Positions 18,836 through 26,789 of a stretch of 61,995 nucleotides of DNA are shown in pieces. Made by a program: the position numbers and the translations under genes. The stretch is from Sphingomonadales bacterium. Its GTDB lineage: Bacteria; Pseudomonadota; Alphaproteobacteria; Sphingomonadales; Sphingomonadaceae. The stretch covers positions 1 through 61,995 of the forward strand of contig SEFZ01000026.1 in NCBI GenBank assembly GCA_004173185.1, read 5' to 3'. The notes under the pieces are model-generated. The model was not told where the DNA came from, did no database searches, and saw only the letters and a program-made list of their open reading frames with translations. Position 1 is the stretch's first letter, and every line of letters begins with the position of its first letter.

Positions 18836-19365
18836 GCTGGAAACCGGGCGACGCGCGCGAGCGGATGCATTCGATGGTCCGGGTGAATCACGCGGGCGAA
18901 TATGGCGCGACGCGGATTTATGGCGGGCAGCTTGCGGTAATGGGGGATCGCATTCCCGCTGCGCGCACCATTGCTGGCATGGCCGCACAGGAAGAGCGCC
19001 ACCGCGCGTTTTTCGACAAGATGATCGCAGACCGAGGCGTCCGCCCGACTGCCCTTCAGCCTTTCTGGAAAGTCGCCGGTTTCGCGCTGGGAGCGGTCAC
19101 CGCCGCGCTTGGCCCCAATGCCGCCATGGCCTGCACCGCTGCGGTCGAGACCGAAATCGACATTCATTACCGCCAGCAGCTCGAGGAATTGGGCGATAGC
19201 GATCCCGAACTGAGCGACGCCGTCGCGCAGTTTCGCGAGGAAGAGCTGGAGCATCTCGATACGGCAATTCAATCGGGCGCGGAGAACCTTCCGGCTTATC
19301 CTTTGTTGTCCGGAATGATACGCCTTGGCTGCCGCGCGGCGATTGCGCTGTCGAAGCGAATCTGA
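18832..19365 (+). CDS. coq7: Demethoxyubiquinone hydroxylase (Coq7)
   Basis: 177 residues from the ATG at 18832 (ATGA overlap with dsbB). A carboxylate-bridged diiron protein with two repeats of E...ExxH: VNHAGEYGA, AAQEERHRAFF, TEIDIHYR and REEELEHLDTA supply the ligands. It hydroxylates the C6 position of demethoxyubiquinone in the penultimate ubiquinone step. It is the shorter, single-domain form usual in alphaproteobacteria. Confidence 0.93.
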   Translation: MSWKPGDARERMHSMVRVNHAGEYGATRIYGGQLAVMGDRIPAARTIAGMAAQEERHRAFFDKMIADRGVRPTALQPFWKVAGFALGAVTAALGPNAAMACTAAVETEIDIHYRQQLEELGDSDPELSDAVAQFREEELEHLDTAIQSGAENLPAYPLLSGMIRLGCRAAIALSKRI

Positions 19366-19432
19366 CAGTCCGAAACCGACAGGCAAGGTTCATGCTCGCG
19401 TCAGCATAAGGCGTGGGAACAGGAGCAGGCAG

Positions 19433-19837
19433 ATGCTGAAGAAACTCGCGATCCTGGCCGCACTGGCCGCCATCCCCGCTTTGGCCCCGGCCGCGCAGGC
19501 GCAGAACGCTTCGACGAATGGCGTGCTGTTGATCTATGGCGAAGACAAGTGCCCGACCAACACCAATGGCGAGGAAATCGTCGTCTGCCAGCGCCTCGAC
19601 GAAGCCGAACGCTTCCGTATTCCCAAGACGCTGCGTGAGCAGGCTGGCCGCCCTCAGGCCAATGAAAGCTGGGCGGTTCGCTCACAAGGCGCACTGGAAG
19701 CCGGCAATGTCGGCACCGGGAGCTGCACTGCTGTGGGCGTCGGCGGTGGCACCGGCTGCTTCGTCCAGCAGGCGACTGCCGCGAAGAAGGAGCGTCAGGC
19801 TGCCAAGAAGGCCGAAGAGAATCTGCCGCTGCCCTGA
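19433..19837 (+). CDS. Secreted protein of unknown function
   Basis: 134 residues from the ATG at 19433 (AGGAGCAGG upstream). Signal peptide about 1-23 (LAPAAQAQ). Mature protein has EDKCPTNTNGEEIVVCQRL and GSCTAVGVGGGTGCFVQQ, four Cys that could form two disulfides, and a lysine-rich tail. The EIVVCQR segment recurs in short sphingomonad periplasmic proteins, but no function is known to me. It is followed by a terminator-bearing repeat. Confidence 0.68.
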   Translation: MLKKLAILAALAAIPALAPAAQAQNASTNGVLLIYGEDKCPTNTNGEEIVVCQRLDEAERFRIPKTLREQAGRPQANESWAVRSQGALEAGNVGTGSCTAVGVGGGTGCFVQQATAAKKERQAAKKAEENLPLP

Positions 19838-19841
19838 GCCG

Positions 19842-19956
19842 GGCTTGCAAAATAGGATTTGAAATGTTTGGCTGATCCGGTCGGCCCTGCTGACCGCTCT
19901 TTAAAATCGTCGGTTCTGGAATGCCATGGTCAGTGCGAACATTGGGGAACATTCGC
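19842..19956 (+). repeat. Intergenic repeat, copy A (terminator-bearing)
   Basis: A 115-bp intergenic element that recurs in inverted orientation at 26653-26789. It starts GGCTTGCAAAATAGGATTT, has a hairpin followed by CTCTTT near its middle and ends with CCATGGTCAGTGCGAACATT and GGGGAACATTCGC. Both copies lie between convergent genes, just after the stop of the gene on their own strand. Confidence 0.75.
19878..19902 (+). terminator. Hairpin plus T-rich tract in repeat copy A
   Basis: CGGTCGGC (19878-19885), loop CCT, GCTGACCG (19889-19896), then CTCTTT. It is a plausible terminator of the secreted-protein gene ending at 19837. Confidence 0.55.
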
Positions 19957-19980
19957 GATGAACCCTGGCCTGAACGCAGC

Positions 19981-21189
19981 CTAAACTTTCGAGGCGGTAG
20001 TGATCCATTCGGGCGGATCACGCCGCACTAAGTCCACGATGATCCACACCATCGCCGCTCCCCGAAGAACCGCTGCGCACGCGACATCGGCAAATTGTGC
20101 CGCCGGATGGGCGCCTGCCTGCGCCGCGAACAGCCAGAATTCGGCGAAATAGGCACCGATGCCGCCAATCATGAATAGCCCGACCGGCCATAGGCGCGGC
20201 GCAGTGAGCAGCAGCATCGGATAGAGCCACAGGTCAAACTGCGGCGAATAGACCTTGTTGGTCAGCATGAACCAGGCGAGCACCGGGGTGAACAGCACCC
20301 AGAGGTGATTGCGGTGTCGCTGCCATCCGCCTGCGACGATCGCGCCCGCGCCGACGAGAAACAGGATCGAGGCAAGCCGGTTCTGGTCGCCCTCGGCTGT
20401 GACGATCCAGCCCATGCCGTTCAGCACGCTCCACGTGCCCGCCGCCGTGCCGCCGCGCTCCTCCGAGAAGCGATAGAATTCGCTCCAATATTCATTGGCG
20501 AAGATCGCGAAGGGCAGATTGACCAGCGCCCATGCCCCGATCGCCGCGGCGGTGACTATAGTGGCGCGCACCGGCCTTTGCCGCCAGCTGCGCCCGGTCT
20601 CGAACAGCGCGCCGAGCCCGATCAGCGGCAACATCAATACCGGCCATAGCTTCGCTGCGGTGCCCAGCCCCGCCAAGGCCGCTGCCGCGACCAGCCGGTT
20701 TCGTCGTGCGGCCAGCATCGCCGCGACGGCAAGCGTCACCGCCACCATGTCCCAATTATGCCCGACATACAGGATCAGCGGCGGTGCCAGCGCCCACATC
20801 CACAGTCGTCGGCTGTCCATGCCTGCCAGCACGAACAGGCGCAGCACCAGCGCCGCGAGCAATGCGTTGACGATGGTGACGACGGCCAGAAACTCCGCGG
20901 CATTGGTGTTTTTGCCGAACAAGGTTCGCGCCACCACGCCTTCGATGTAGATCGTGGCACCCGTGAGCACGGGATATTCCATCCGGCTCTCAAGATAGGG
21001 GATCTTGCCCTTGTCGATCTCGCGGGCGGTCCAGAATGGGATCGCGTCGCTATAGCAGCCGGTGGTGTATTGCTCCGAATTGCTCCAGCCGCCGGCGGTG
21101 CAATGCCCCTTGAACAGCCAGCCGAGGCTGCAGGTGAGCGCAAGCGCCCAGAACAGCATCCGCACTTTGCGGTCCGCGAACAAGCTCAT
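19981..21189 (-). CDS. GT87-like polyprenol-linked mannosyltransferase family membrane protein (DUF2029)
   Basis: 402 residues from the ATG at 21189, preceded by AAGGGA; the frame allows 10 more residues but without a binding site. About 10-11 predicted transmembrane helices. Motifs resembling the GT-C glycosyltransferase family 87: a first periplasmic loop with CYSDAIPFWTAREIDKGKIPYLE and MEYPVLTG, and LGTAAKLWPVLMLPL. Relatives use polyprenyl-phosphate sugars to modify cell-envelope glycans. Convergent with the secreted-protein gene; divergent from the radical SAM gene with 72 bases between starts. The substrate is unknown. Confidence 0.7.
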   Translation of the reverse strand: MSLFADRKVRMLFWALALTCSLGWLFKGHCTAGGWSNSEQYTTGCYSDAIPFWTAREIDKGKIPYLESRMEYPVLTGATIYIEGVVARTLFGKNTNAAEFLAVVTIVNALLAALVLRLFVLAGMDSRRLWMWALAPPLILYVGHNWDMVAVTLAVAAMLAARRNRLVAAAALAGLGTAAKLWPVLMLPLIGLGALFETGRSWRQRPVRATIVTAAAIGAWALVNLPFAIFANEYWSEFYRFSEERGGTAAGTWSVLNGMGWIVTAEGDQNRLASILFLVGAGAIVAGGWQRHRNHLWVLFTPVLAWFMLTNKVYSPQFDLWLYPMLLLTAPRLWPVGLFMIGGIGAYFAEFWLFAAQAGAHPAAQFADVACAAVLRGAAMVWIIVDLVRRDPPEWITTASKV

Positions 21190-21261
21190 CCCGCTTCCCT
21201 TCGCGTGCGGCTTTCTCACAAGCGGCTGGACTTCGCAATATTAAGAACATAGATAGAACGC

Positions 21262-22512
21262 ATGGCACAATTGGACCTGCGCGCGAAGCTGGCGATCCTT
21301 GCCGATGCGGCGAAATATGATGCGTCCTGCGCCTCGTCGGGCACGGCCAAGCGCAAGTCCGCGCCGGGTGGGAAGGGCATGGGCTCGACCGAGGGCATGG
21401 GCATTTGCCACGCTTATGCGCCCGACGGCCGCTGCATCTCGTTGCTCAAGATCCTGCTGACCAACAGCTGCGTGTTCGATTGCCATTATTGCATCAATCG
21501 CAAAAGCTCGAACGTTCGCCGCGCGCGCTTCACCCCCGAGGAAGTCGTCGATCTCACGCTGAGCTTCTACAAGCGCAATTATATTGAGGGGCTGTTCCTC
21601 TCATCGGGCATCATCGCCTCGCCAAACTACACGATGGAGCAGATCGTCCGCGTCGCGCGGCTGCTGCGGGAGGAGCATGATTTCCGCGGCTATATCCATC
21701 TGAAGACGATCCCCGATGCCGATCCCGAGCTGGTCCATCAGGCCGGGCTCTATGCCGATCGCGTCTCGATCAATGTCGAACTGCCCACCGTCGCGGGCCT
21801 CACCCGTCTCGCGCCCGAAAAGTCGGCGTCGCGCATCGAAGGCGCGATGCGGAATGTGAAAGGCGCGATCGAGGATCTGGGCGACGCGAAGAAGCGCTAC
21901 AAATCCGCGCCCAAATTCGCTCCCGCCGGCCAGTCGACCCAGATGATCGTCGGTGCCGATGCCGCGACCGATGGTGACATCATCCAGCGCGCCGCGGGGC
22001 TGTATGATCGCTTCGCGCTGCGCCGCGTTTATTACTCCGCGTTCAGCCCGATCCCGGACGCCAGCGCCATCCTTCCGCTCCAGCGTCCGCCGCTGATGCG
22101 CGAGCATCGACTCTATCAGTCCGACTGGCTGATGCGCTTCTACGATTACAAGCCGAACGAGGTGGCCGATGCCGCCGATCCTGCCACCGGCATGCTGCCG
22201 CTCGATATCGATCCCAAGCTCGCCTGGGCGCTCAAATTCCGCGATCGCTTCCCGGTGGATGTCAACCGCGCCCCGCGTGAAGCCTTGCTCCGCGTGCCCG
22301 GCTTGGGCGTGAAAGCAGTCGATGCGATCGTGACGACTCGCCGCTGGCGTCGCCTTCGCCTGGCTGATGTCGCGCGGCTTACTGTCTCGATCGTCAAGGT
22401 TCGCCCGTTTTTGGTTGCCGAAGACTGGCGTCCGGTCGCGCTCGCCGAAAAGGCCGATCTGCGCAGCCTCGTCGCGCCAAAGCGCGAGCAATTGGAGCTA
22501 TTCGCCGCCTGA
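21262..22512 (+). CDS. Radical SAM protein linked to UdgX (TIGR03916-like)
   Basis: 416 residues. Radical SAM Cys triad C70-x3-C74-x2-C77 in CVFDCHYC, followed by a (beta/alpha) barrel and a C-terminal helix-hairpin-helix with VNRAPREALLRVPGLGVKAVDAI typical of DNA-binding (split: NRAPREALLRV and PGLGVKAVDA). This is the 'putative DNA modification/repair radical SAM protein' family, normally next to a UdgX-type uracil-DNA binding protein. Here the UdgX gene is 2.8 kb downstream on the same strand with three genes between. The reaction is not known. Confidence 0.85.
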   Translation: MAQLDLRAKLAILADAAKYDASCASSGTAKRKSAPGGKGMGSTEGMGICHAYAPDGRCISLLKILLTNSCVFDCHYCINRKSSNVRRARFTPEEVVDLTLSFYKRNYIEGLFLSSGIIASPNYTMEQIVRVARLLREEHDFRGYIHLKTIPDADPELVHQAGLYADRVSINVELPTVAGLTRLAPEKSASRIEGAMRNVKGAIEDLGDAKKRYKSAPKFAPAGQSTQMIVGADAATDGDIIQRAAGLYDRFALRRVYYSAFSPIPDASAILPLQRPPLMREHRLYQSDWLMRFYDYKPNEVADAADPATGMLPLDIDPKLAWALKFRDRFPVDVNRAPREALLRVPGLGVKAVDAIVTTRRWRRLRLADVARLTVSIVKVRPFLVAEDWRPVALAEKADLRSLVAPKREQLELFAA

Positions 22513-22542
22513 TCTGTTGTGCCGCCGTAACAGGAGCAATTC

Positions 22543-23019
22543 ATGGCCGACGCGCGCATCTTCGAAGACCTCAAGGCCGATCACGATCGCCACCGCGAAA
22601 TGCTGGCGCGGCTGGCCGATAAGAAAACCGAAGGGCGCGAGGCTTTGTTCGAAGCGCTCCGCGTGGAAGTCACAGCGCACGCCGCCGCCGAGGAGGAATC
22701 GCTTTATTCGACGATGCTCGCAAATCCCGATCTGCGCGATGAAGCGCGGCACTCGGTTTCCGAGCATAAGGAAATCGACGATTATTTCGGCGAGTTGCTC
22801 GATCTCAAGTTCGGTGGCGAAGCGTGGGAGAAGCGCTTCAAGGAAATGCGTCACCGCTACGAACATCATATCGATGAAGAGGAGGAGGAAATGTTCCCCT
22901 CCGCTTCAAAGGCGCTTTCGGCTGCCGAGGAAAAGCGACTGGCTGACATCTTCGAGAAGCGCAAACCCAAGGAACTGGTCCGCGCGGAAGACACCAAGCC
23001 CGGCGATGAGCGCGAGTAA
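22543..23019 (+). CDS. Hemerythrin HHE domain protein
   Basis: 158 residues, fully helical, with the hemerythrin-like His/Glu ligands: LKADHDRHREML, AHAAAEEESLYSTML, SEHKEIDDYF and HHIDEEEEEMFPSA. Such proteins bind a non-haem diiron centre and sense or store oxygen, or protect iron-sulfur centres. It starts 30 bases after the radical SAM stop with AGGAGCA upstream, so it may be co-transcribed with that iron-sulfur enzyme; that functional link is inference. Confidence 0.85.
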   Translation: MADARIFEDLKADHDRHREMLARLADKKTEGREALFEALRVEVTAHAAAEEESLYSTMLANPDLRDEARHSVSEHKEIDDYFGELLDLKFGGEAWEKRFKEMRHRYEHHIDEEEEEMFPSASKALSAAEEKRLADIFEKRKPKELVRAEDTKPGDERE

Positions 23020-23076
23020 CTAACAAGGGTGTCAATTCGTCTCTCCTTGGTTAGACTGCCGAAAAAGCAGGAGAGA

Positions 23077-24267
23077 ATGATGCTTCGGACCGCCTTGCTC
23101 GCTGTCGTGCTGACCGCCGCGCCCGCCGCCGCGAAGGATATCGTGGTGCTCGCGGGTGCCAACGCGCAGGAACGGCTCCAGACCGCGCTGATTGAAGCAG
23201 AGCCGGGCGATGTCGTCCGAATCGGCGAAGGCCGCTTCGATCTGACCGATGGCCTGAGCCTCGATGTAAACCGCGTCACTGTGCGCGGCGCGGGAGCGGA
23301 CAAAACGGTGCTTAGCTTCAAGGGCCAATTGGGTGCGGGCGAAGGCCTGCTCGTTACCTCCGACGACGTGATCCTGCGCGATTTCGCAGTCGAGGATACC
23401 AAGGGCGACGGGATCAAGTCCAAGGGCGCAGACCGGATCGTTTACAAGAATATCCGCGTCGAATGGACCGGCGGACCCAAGGAAACCAACGGCGCATATG
23501 GCGTCTATCCAGTTTCCAGTACGCACATATTGGTCGATGGCGTTACCGTGAAGGGCGCATCGGACGCCGGCATCTATGTCGGCCAGTCGGAGCAGATCGT
23601 GGTGCGCAACTCGCTGGTCAGCTTCAATGTCGCGGGGATCGAGATCGAGAATAGCCGCCACGCCGATGTCTATGGCAACACCGCCACGCACAATACCGGT
23701 GGCATATTGGTGTTCGATCTGCCGAGCCTGCCAAAGATGGGGGGCGGCGAGGTGCGGCTTTACCAGAACAAGGTGATCGACAACGACACCGCGAATTTCG
23801 CGCCCAAGGGCAACATCGTGGCCAGCGTTCGCAAGGGCACCGGGGTGCTGATCATGGCGAACGACAATGTCCATGTTTTCGACAACGATCTGTCCGGCAA
23901 CGCGACCAGCAATGTGATGCTGATCTCGTATCGCGAGAAATTTGACGATGCGAAGTATAACCCGCTGCCGCGCAACATCAGCGTATCGGGCAATCGCCAT
24001 GGCAAAGCGGGCTTCGCGCCGCAGCTGCCGGGCGCGGACCAGTTGACCGCAGCGTTTGGCGGCAGCATCCCGCCGATCCTGTGGGATGGCACCGGCGATC
24101 CCGCCAATCTCCACGTCAAAGACAATGTGATGGTGCTCGGACTCGGCCTTGCGGCGGGCGCTCCGGTCGAGAGTGCGAAGCCAGCGCCGGTCCTGCTGCG
24201 CGGGACGACCGCTGCCGCGCCCGCTGCGGTGGTGCTGCCGCCGGCGATGGAGGCTGCGGCCAAGTGA
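23077..24267 (+). CDS. Secreted parallel beta-helix repeat protein (TIGR03805-like)
   Basis: 396 residues from the ATG at 23077 (AGGAG immediately upstream; a second ATG at 23080 is equally possible). Sec signal about 1-20 (TAAPAAAK). The remainder is a right-handed beta-helix with repeats such as VDGVTVKGASDAGIYVGQSEQ, VRNSLVSFNVAGIEIENSRHADVYGN (as NVAGIEIENS) and NTGGILVFDLP. The family occurs in fixed pairs with the cytochrome family encoded next; function unknown, possibly carbohydrate-related. The downstream GTG overlaps the stop (GTGA). Confidence 0.85.
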   Translation: MMLRTALLAVVLTAAPAAAKDIVVLAGANAQERLQTALIEAEPGDVVRIGEGRFDLTDGLSLDVNRVTVRGAGADKTVLSFKGQLGAGEGLLVTSDDVILRDFAVEDTKGDGIKSKGADRIVYKNIRVEWTGGPKETNGAYGVYPVSSTHILVDGVTVKGASDAGIYVGQSEQIVVRNSLVSFNVAGIEIENSRHADVYGNTATHNTGGILVFDLPSLPKMGGGEVRLYQNKVIDNDTANFAPKGNIVASVRKGTGVLIMANDNVHVFDNDLSGNATSNVMLISYREKFDDAKYNPLPRNISVSGNRHGKAGFAPQLPGADQLTAAFGGSIPPILWDGTGDPANLHVKDNVMVLGLGLAAGAPVESAKPAPVLLRGTTAAAPAAVVLPPAMEAAAK

Positions 24268-25271
24268 AGTCGCTTGTCGCCGCGGTTCTGTTGTTCGGCG
24301 CCGCGCTGTTCGCAAGGCCCGGCGCGGTCAATGACGTGGCGATCGTCGCGGAGGGATATCCTGCGCATCTCTCGGACTATGGCTTTTTCGGCGATCTGAC
24401 CAAGCGGACGCCCAATGCGCGCGTCACGGGCTATGGGCTGGAGACCGCGCTTTTCTCCGATTATGCCGAGAAGGAGCGCTATCTGTACCTGCCCGCGGGC
24501 GCGAAGGCGGGATATCAGGCGGAGAAGCCGCTCGATCTTCCCGTTGGCGCGGCGCTGATCAAGACCTTTGGCTACCAGCAAAACGGCGCGTTCAAGCCAC
24601 TGGAGACGCGGCTGCTGCTCCACCGCGCGCAGGGCTGGGTCGCGATACCTTATGTGTGGAACGCGACCGGCACCGATGCCGATCTGAAACGCGCGGGAAC
24701 GCGGATCCCGGTGACTTTCACAGATCCTTCGGGCGAGACGCGGAGCATCAGCTATGCGGTGCCCAACCAGAACCAGTGCAAGGATTGCCACGCGCTGGAT
24801 GGCACAATCACGCCGATCGGAGTGAAGGCGCGCTACCTCAATCATGGCGGCCAGCTGGAGAAGCTGCTCGCGACGGGAATGCTCGACCGGCTGCCCAAAG
24901 ATGCGCCGCGCGTGGCGCGCTGGGATGACGCCAAGGCTCCGCTTGAAGATCGCGCCCGCGCATATCTCGAGATCAACTGCGCACATTGCCATAATCCGGC
25001 GGGCGCAGCGTCGAACTCGGGGCTGTTTCTCGATTGGAAGCAGCCCGATCAGAACGCCATCGGCATCCACAAGCGCCCGGTGGCGGCTGGGCGCGGATCG
25101 GGTGGGCGGGAGTTTGCGATTCAGCCGGGGAGCGCGCAGGAGTCGATCCTGATTTACCGGCTCGAATCGACCGATCCGGGGATCGCCATGCCCGAACTGG
25201 GCCGCGCGACTGCGCATAAGGAAGGCATCGCGTTGCTCAGCGAATGGATCGATTCATTGCCCAAGCGTTGA
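24264..25271 (+). CDS. Diheme c-type cytochrome, SO_2930/HNE_0200 family (TIGR03806-like)
   Basis: 335 residues from the GTG at 24264. A short signal peptide is followed by LSDYGFFGDL and GYGLETALFSDYAEKERYLYLP, typical of the family. Two haem-c motifs are visible: CKDCH (Cys172-His176) and CAHCH (Cys239-His243), so two haems are expected in the periplasm. Met- and His-containing segments (IAMPELGRA) may supply axial ligands. Members regularly neighbour or fuse to TIGR03805 beta-helix proteins. No oxidoreductase partner is adjacent, and the electron donor or acceptor is unknown. Confidence 0.85.
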   Translation: MKSLVAAVLLFGAALFARPGAVNDVAIVAEGYPAHLSDYGFFGDLTKRTPNARVTGYGLETALFSDYAEKERYLYLPAGAKAGYQAEKPLDLPVGAALIKTFGYQQNGAFKPLETRLLLHRAQGWVAIPYVWNATGTDADLKRAGTRIPVTFTDPSGETRSISYAVPNQNQCKDCHALDGTITPIGVKARYLNHGGQLEKLLATGMLDRLPKDAPRVARWDDAKAPLEDRARAYLEINCAHCHNPAGAASNSGLFLDWKQPDQNAIGIHKRPVAAGRGSGGREFAIQPGSAQESILIYRLESTDPGIAMPELGRATAHKEGIALLSEWIDSLPKR

Positions 25272-25277
25272 ACCGCG

Positions 25278-26651
25278 ATGCGTGTCGTTAGCCTTGCTAC
25301 AGAGGATGATTTCGAAGGCTGGCGCGATGCCGCGCGGGCGCTTGCCGGTGCGCGCGTGCCGCCTTCGGACGTGGTTTGGCAGATCGGCGATCGGCCCGTC
25401 GATCTGTTCGGTGACGAAGCGGTGCTGGAGTCTGCGAACCCGCGCCCGTTCAAGGTGCCGCGCGCGTTCCTCGATCTTGCCCAGACGGTCATCTTGCATA
25501 GCGACCCACAGCGCTTTGCCTTGCTCTACACCTTGCTCGCCGGCCTCATCGAGCAACCCAAGCGCATCGATGACCATGCCGATCCGCTCGTCCGCCGACT
25601 GGAGGAAATGGCCAAGGGAGTGCGCCGCGACATTCACAAGATGCGGGCATTCGTGCGCTTCCGTGAGATCGATGAGGAAGGCGATACGCGCTATGTCGCC
25701 TGGTTCGAGCCCGAGCATCATATCGTGCGGGCCAATGCGCGCTTTTTTGTCGATCGCTTCGCCAATATGCGCTGGTCGATCCTGACGCCTGAGCTTTCGA
25801 TCCACTGGGATGGTGAAGCGCTCAGCGAAGGCCCGCCCGCGACCAAATCGGATGCCCCGGATGGTGATCCGGTCGAGGATATCTGGAAGACCTATTACGC
25901 ATCGACCTTCAATCCGGCGCGGCTGAAGACCGGAGCGATGCTGAAGGAGATGCCGCGCAAATATTGGAAGAACATGCCCGAGACGGCTTTGGTCAAGGAA
26001 CTGATCGCAGGCGCGCGGCAGCGCGAGACCGCGATGGTCGGGACCGTGGTGGGCGGCAATATCGCAGGCGCTTGGGAGGCTTTGCGCGACGAGGCTTTGG
26101 GCTGCACGCGCTGCCATCTCCACAAATATGCGACCCAGACGGTGTTTGGCGAAGGCCCGGTCGATGCGCGGATGATGTTCGTCGGCGAGCAGCCGGGGGA
26201 TCAGGAGGATCTGGCCGGGCGTGTCTTTGTGGGGCCGGCGGGGCAGATGTTTGATCGGGCGATGGCCGATGCCGGGATCGATCGGGCGGGGGTCTATGTC
26301 ACCAACGCGGTCAAGCATTTCAAATTTGAGCAAAGCGGCAAGCGGCGCATCCATTCGAAGCCCGATGCCGGCGAAGTGACGGCGTGCCGCTGGTGGTACG
26401 AACAGGAACGGCTGCTGCTCAAGCCCGAGATGACCGTGGCGCTGGGTGCCACTGCCGCGCGGCAGATGATCGGCAAGACCGTGACGATTACGGCCAGCCG
26501 TGGCCGGGTGATCGACCTCGCCGAGGGCGGCAAGGGCTGGGTGACGATCCACCCCAGCTTCCTGTTGCGCCTGCCCGACAAAGCCCGTGCCGAGGATGAA
26601 TATGCGCTTTTCGTGGAGGATCTGAAGGGCGCGGCAAACGCCCTCGGATAA
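25278..26651 (+). CDS. UdgX family uracil-DNA binding protein with N-terminal TIGR03915-like domain
   Basis: 457 residues. An N-terminal domain (about 1-235) resembles the 'probable DNA metabolism' TIGR03915 family. The C-terminal UdgX domain follows, with Cys ligands (GCTRCHLHK) for a 4Fe-4S cluster, uracil-glycosylase motif GEQPGDQED, VTNAVKHFKFEQ and the hallmark R-loop KRRIH (355-359), whose His359 corresponds to the residue that bonds covalently to the sugar after uracil release. It acts in repair of or response to uracil in DNA. Starts 6 bases after the cytochrome stop. Confidence 0.9.
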   Translation: MRVVSLATEDDFEGWRDAARALAGARVPPSDVVWQIGDRPVDLFGDEAVLESANPRPFKVPRAFLDLAQTVILHSDPQRFALLYTLLAGLIEQPKRIDDHADPLVRRLEEMAKGVRRDIHKMRAFVRFREIDEEGDTRYVAWFEPEHHIVRANARFFVDRFANMRWSILTPELSIHWDGEALSEGPPATKSDAPDGDPVEDIWKTYYASTFNPARLKTGAMLKEMPRKYWKNMPETALVKELIAGARQRETAMVGTVVGGNIAGAWEALRDEALGCTRCHLHKYATQTVFGEGPVDARMMFVGEQPGDQEDLAGRVFVGPAGQMFDRAMADAGIDRAGVYVTNAVKHFKFEQSGKRRIHSKPDAGEVTACRWWYEQERLLLKPEMTVALGATAARQMIGKTVTITASRGRVIDLAEGGKGWVTIHPSFLLRLPDKARAEDEYALFVEDLKGAANALG

Positions 26652-26652
26652 A

Positions 26653-26789
26653 GCGAATGTTCCCTAATGTTCGCAGTGACCATGGGGCTTGCCGCGGGCG
26701 GGGAAACCTTCGGTTGATGCAGGATTTCAAAGAGCGGACGGCATTGCCGACCGCGCTAGCCAAGCAGGCGAAATCCTATTTGGCAAGCC
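26653..26789 (-). repeat. Intergenic repeat, copy B (terminator-bearing)
   Basis: Read on the minus strand, it starts GGCTTGCCAAATAGGATTT, contains a hairpin with TCTTT and ends with CCATGGTCACTGCGAACATT and AGGGAACATTCGC, matching copy A at both ends with a slightly longer interior. Its first 14 bases overlap the end of the DJ-1/PfpI gene. It begins 1 base after the UdgX stop. Confidence 0.75.
26729..26754 (-). terminator. Hairpin plus T-rich tract in repeat copy B
   Basis: On the minus strand: GCGGTCGGC, loop AAT, GCCGTCCGC (one central T-T mismatch), then TCTTT. It would terminate the DJ-1/PfpI gene ending at 26776. Confidence 0.55.

Noticed and set aside
19930..19960. SOS (LexA) box regulating neighbouring genes
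   Set aside because: Spacing is six and not seven bases, and the site lies at gene 3' ends, not in a promoter.
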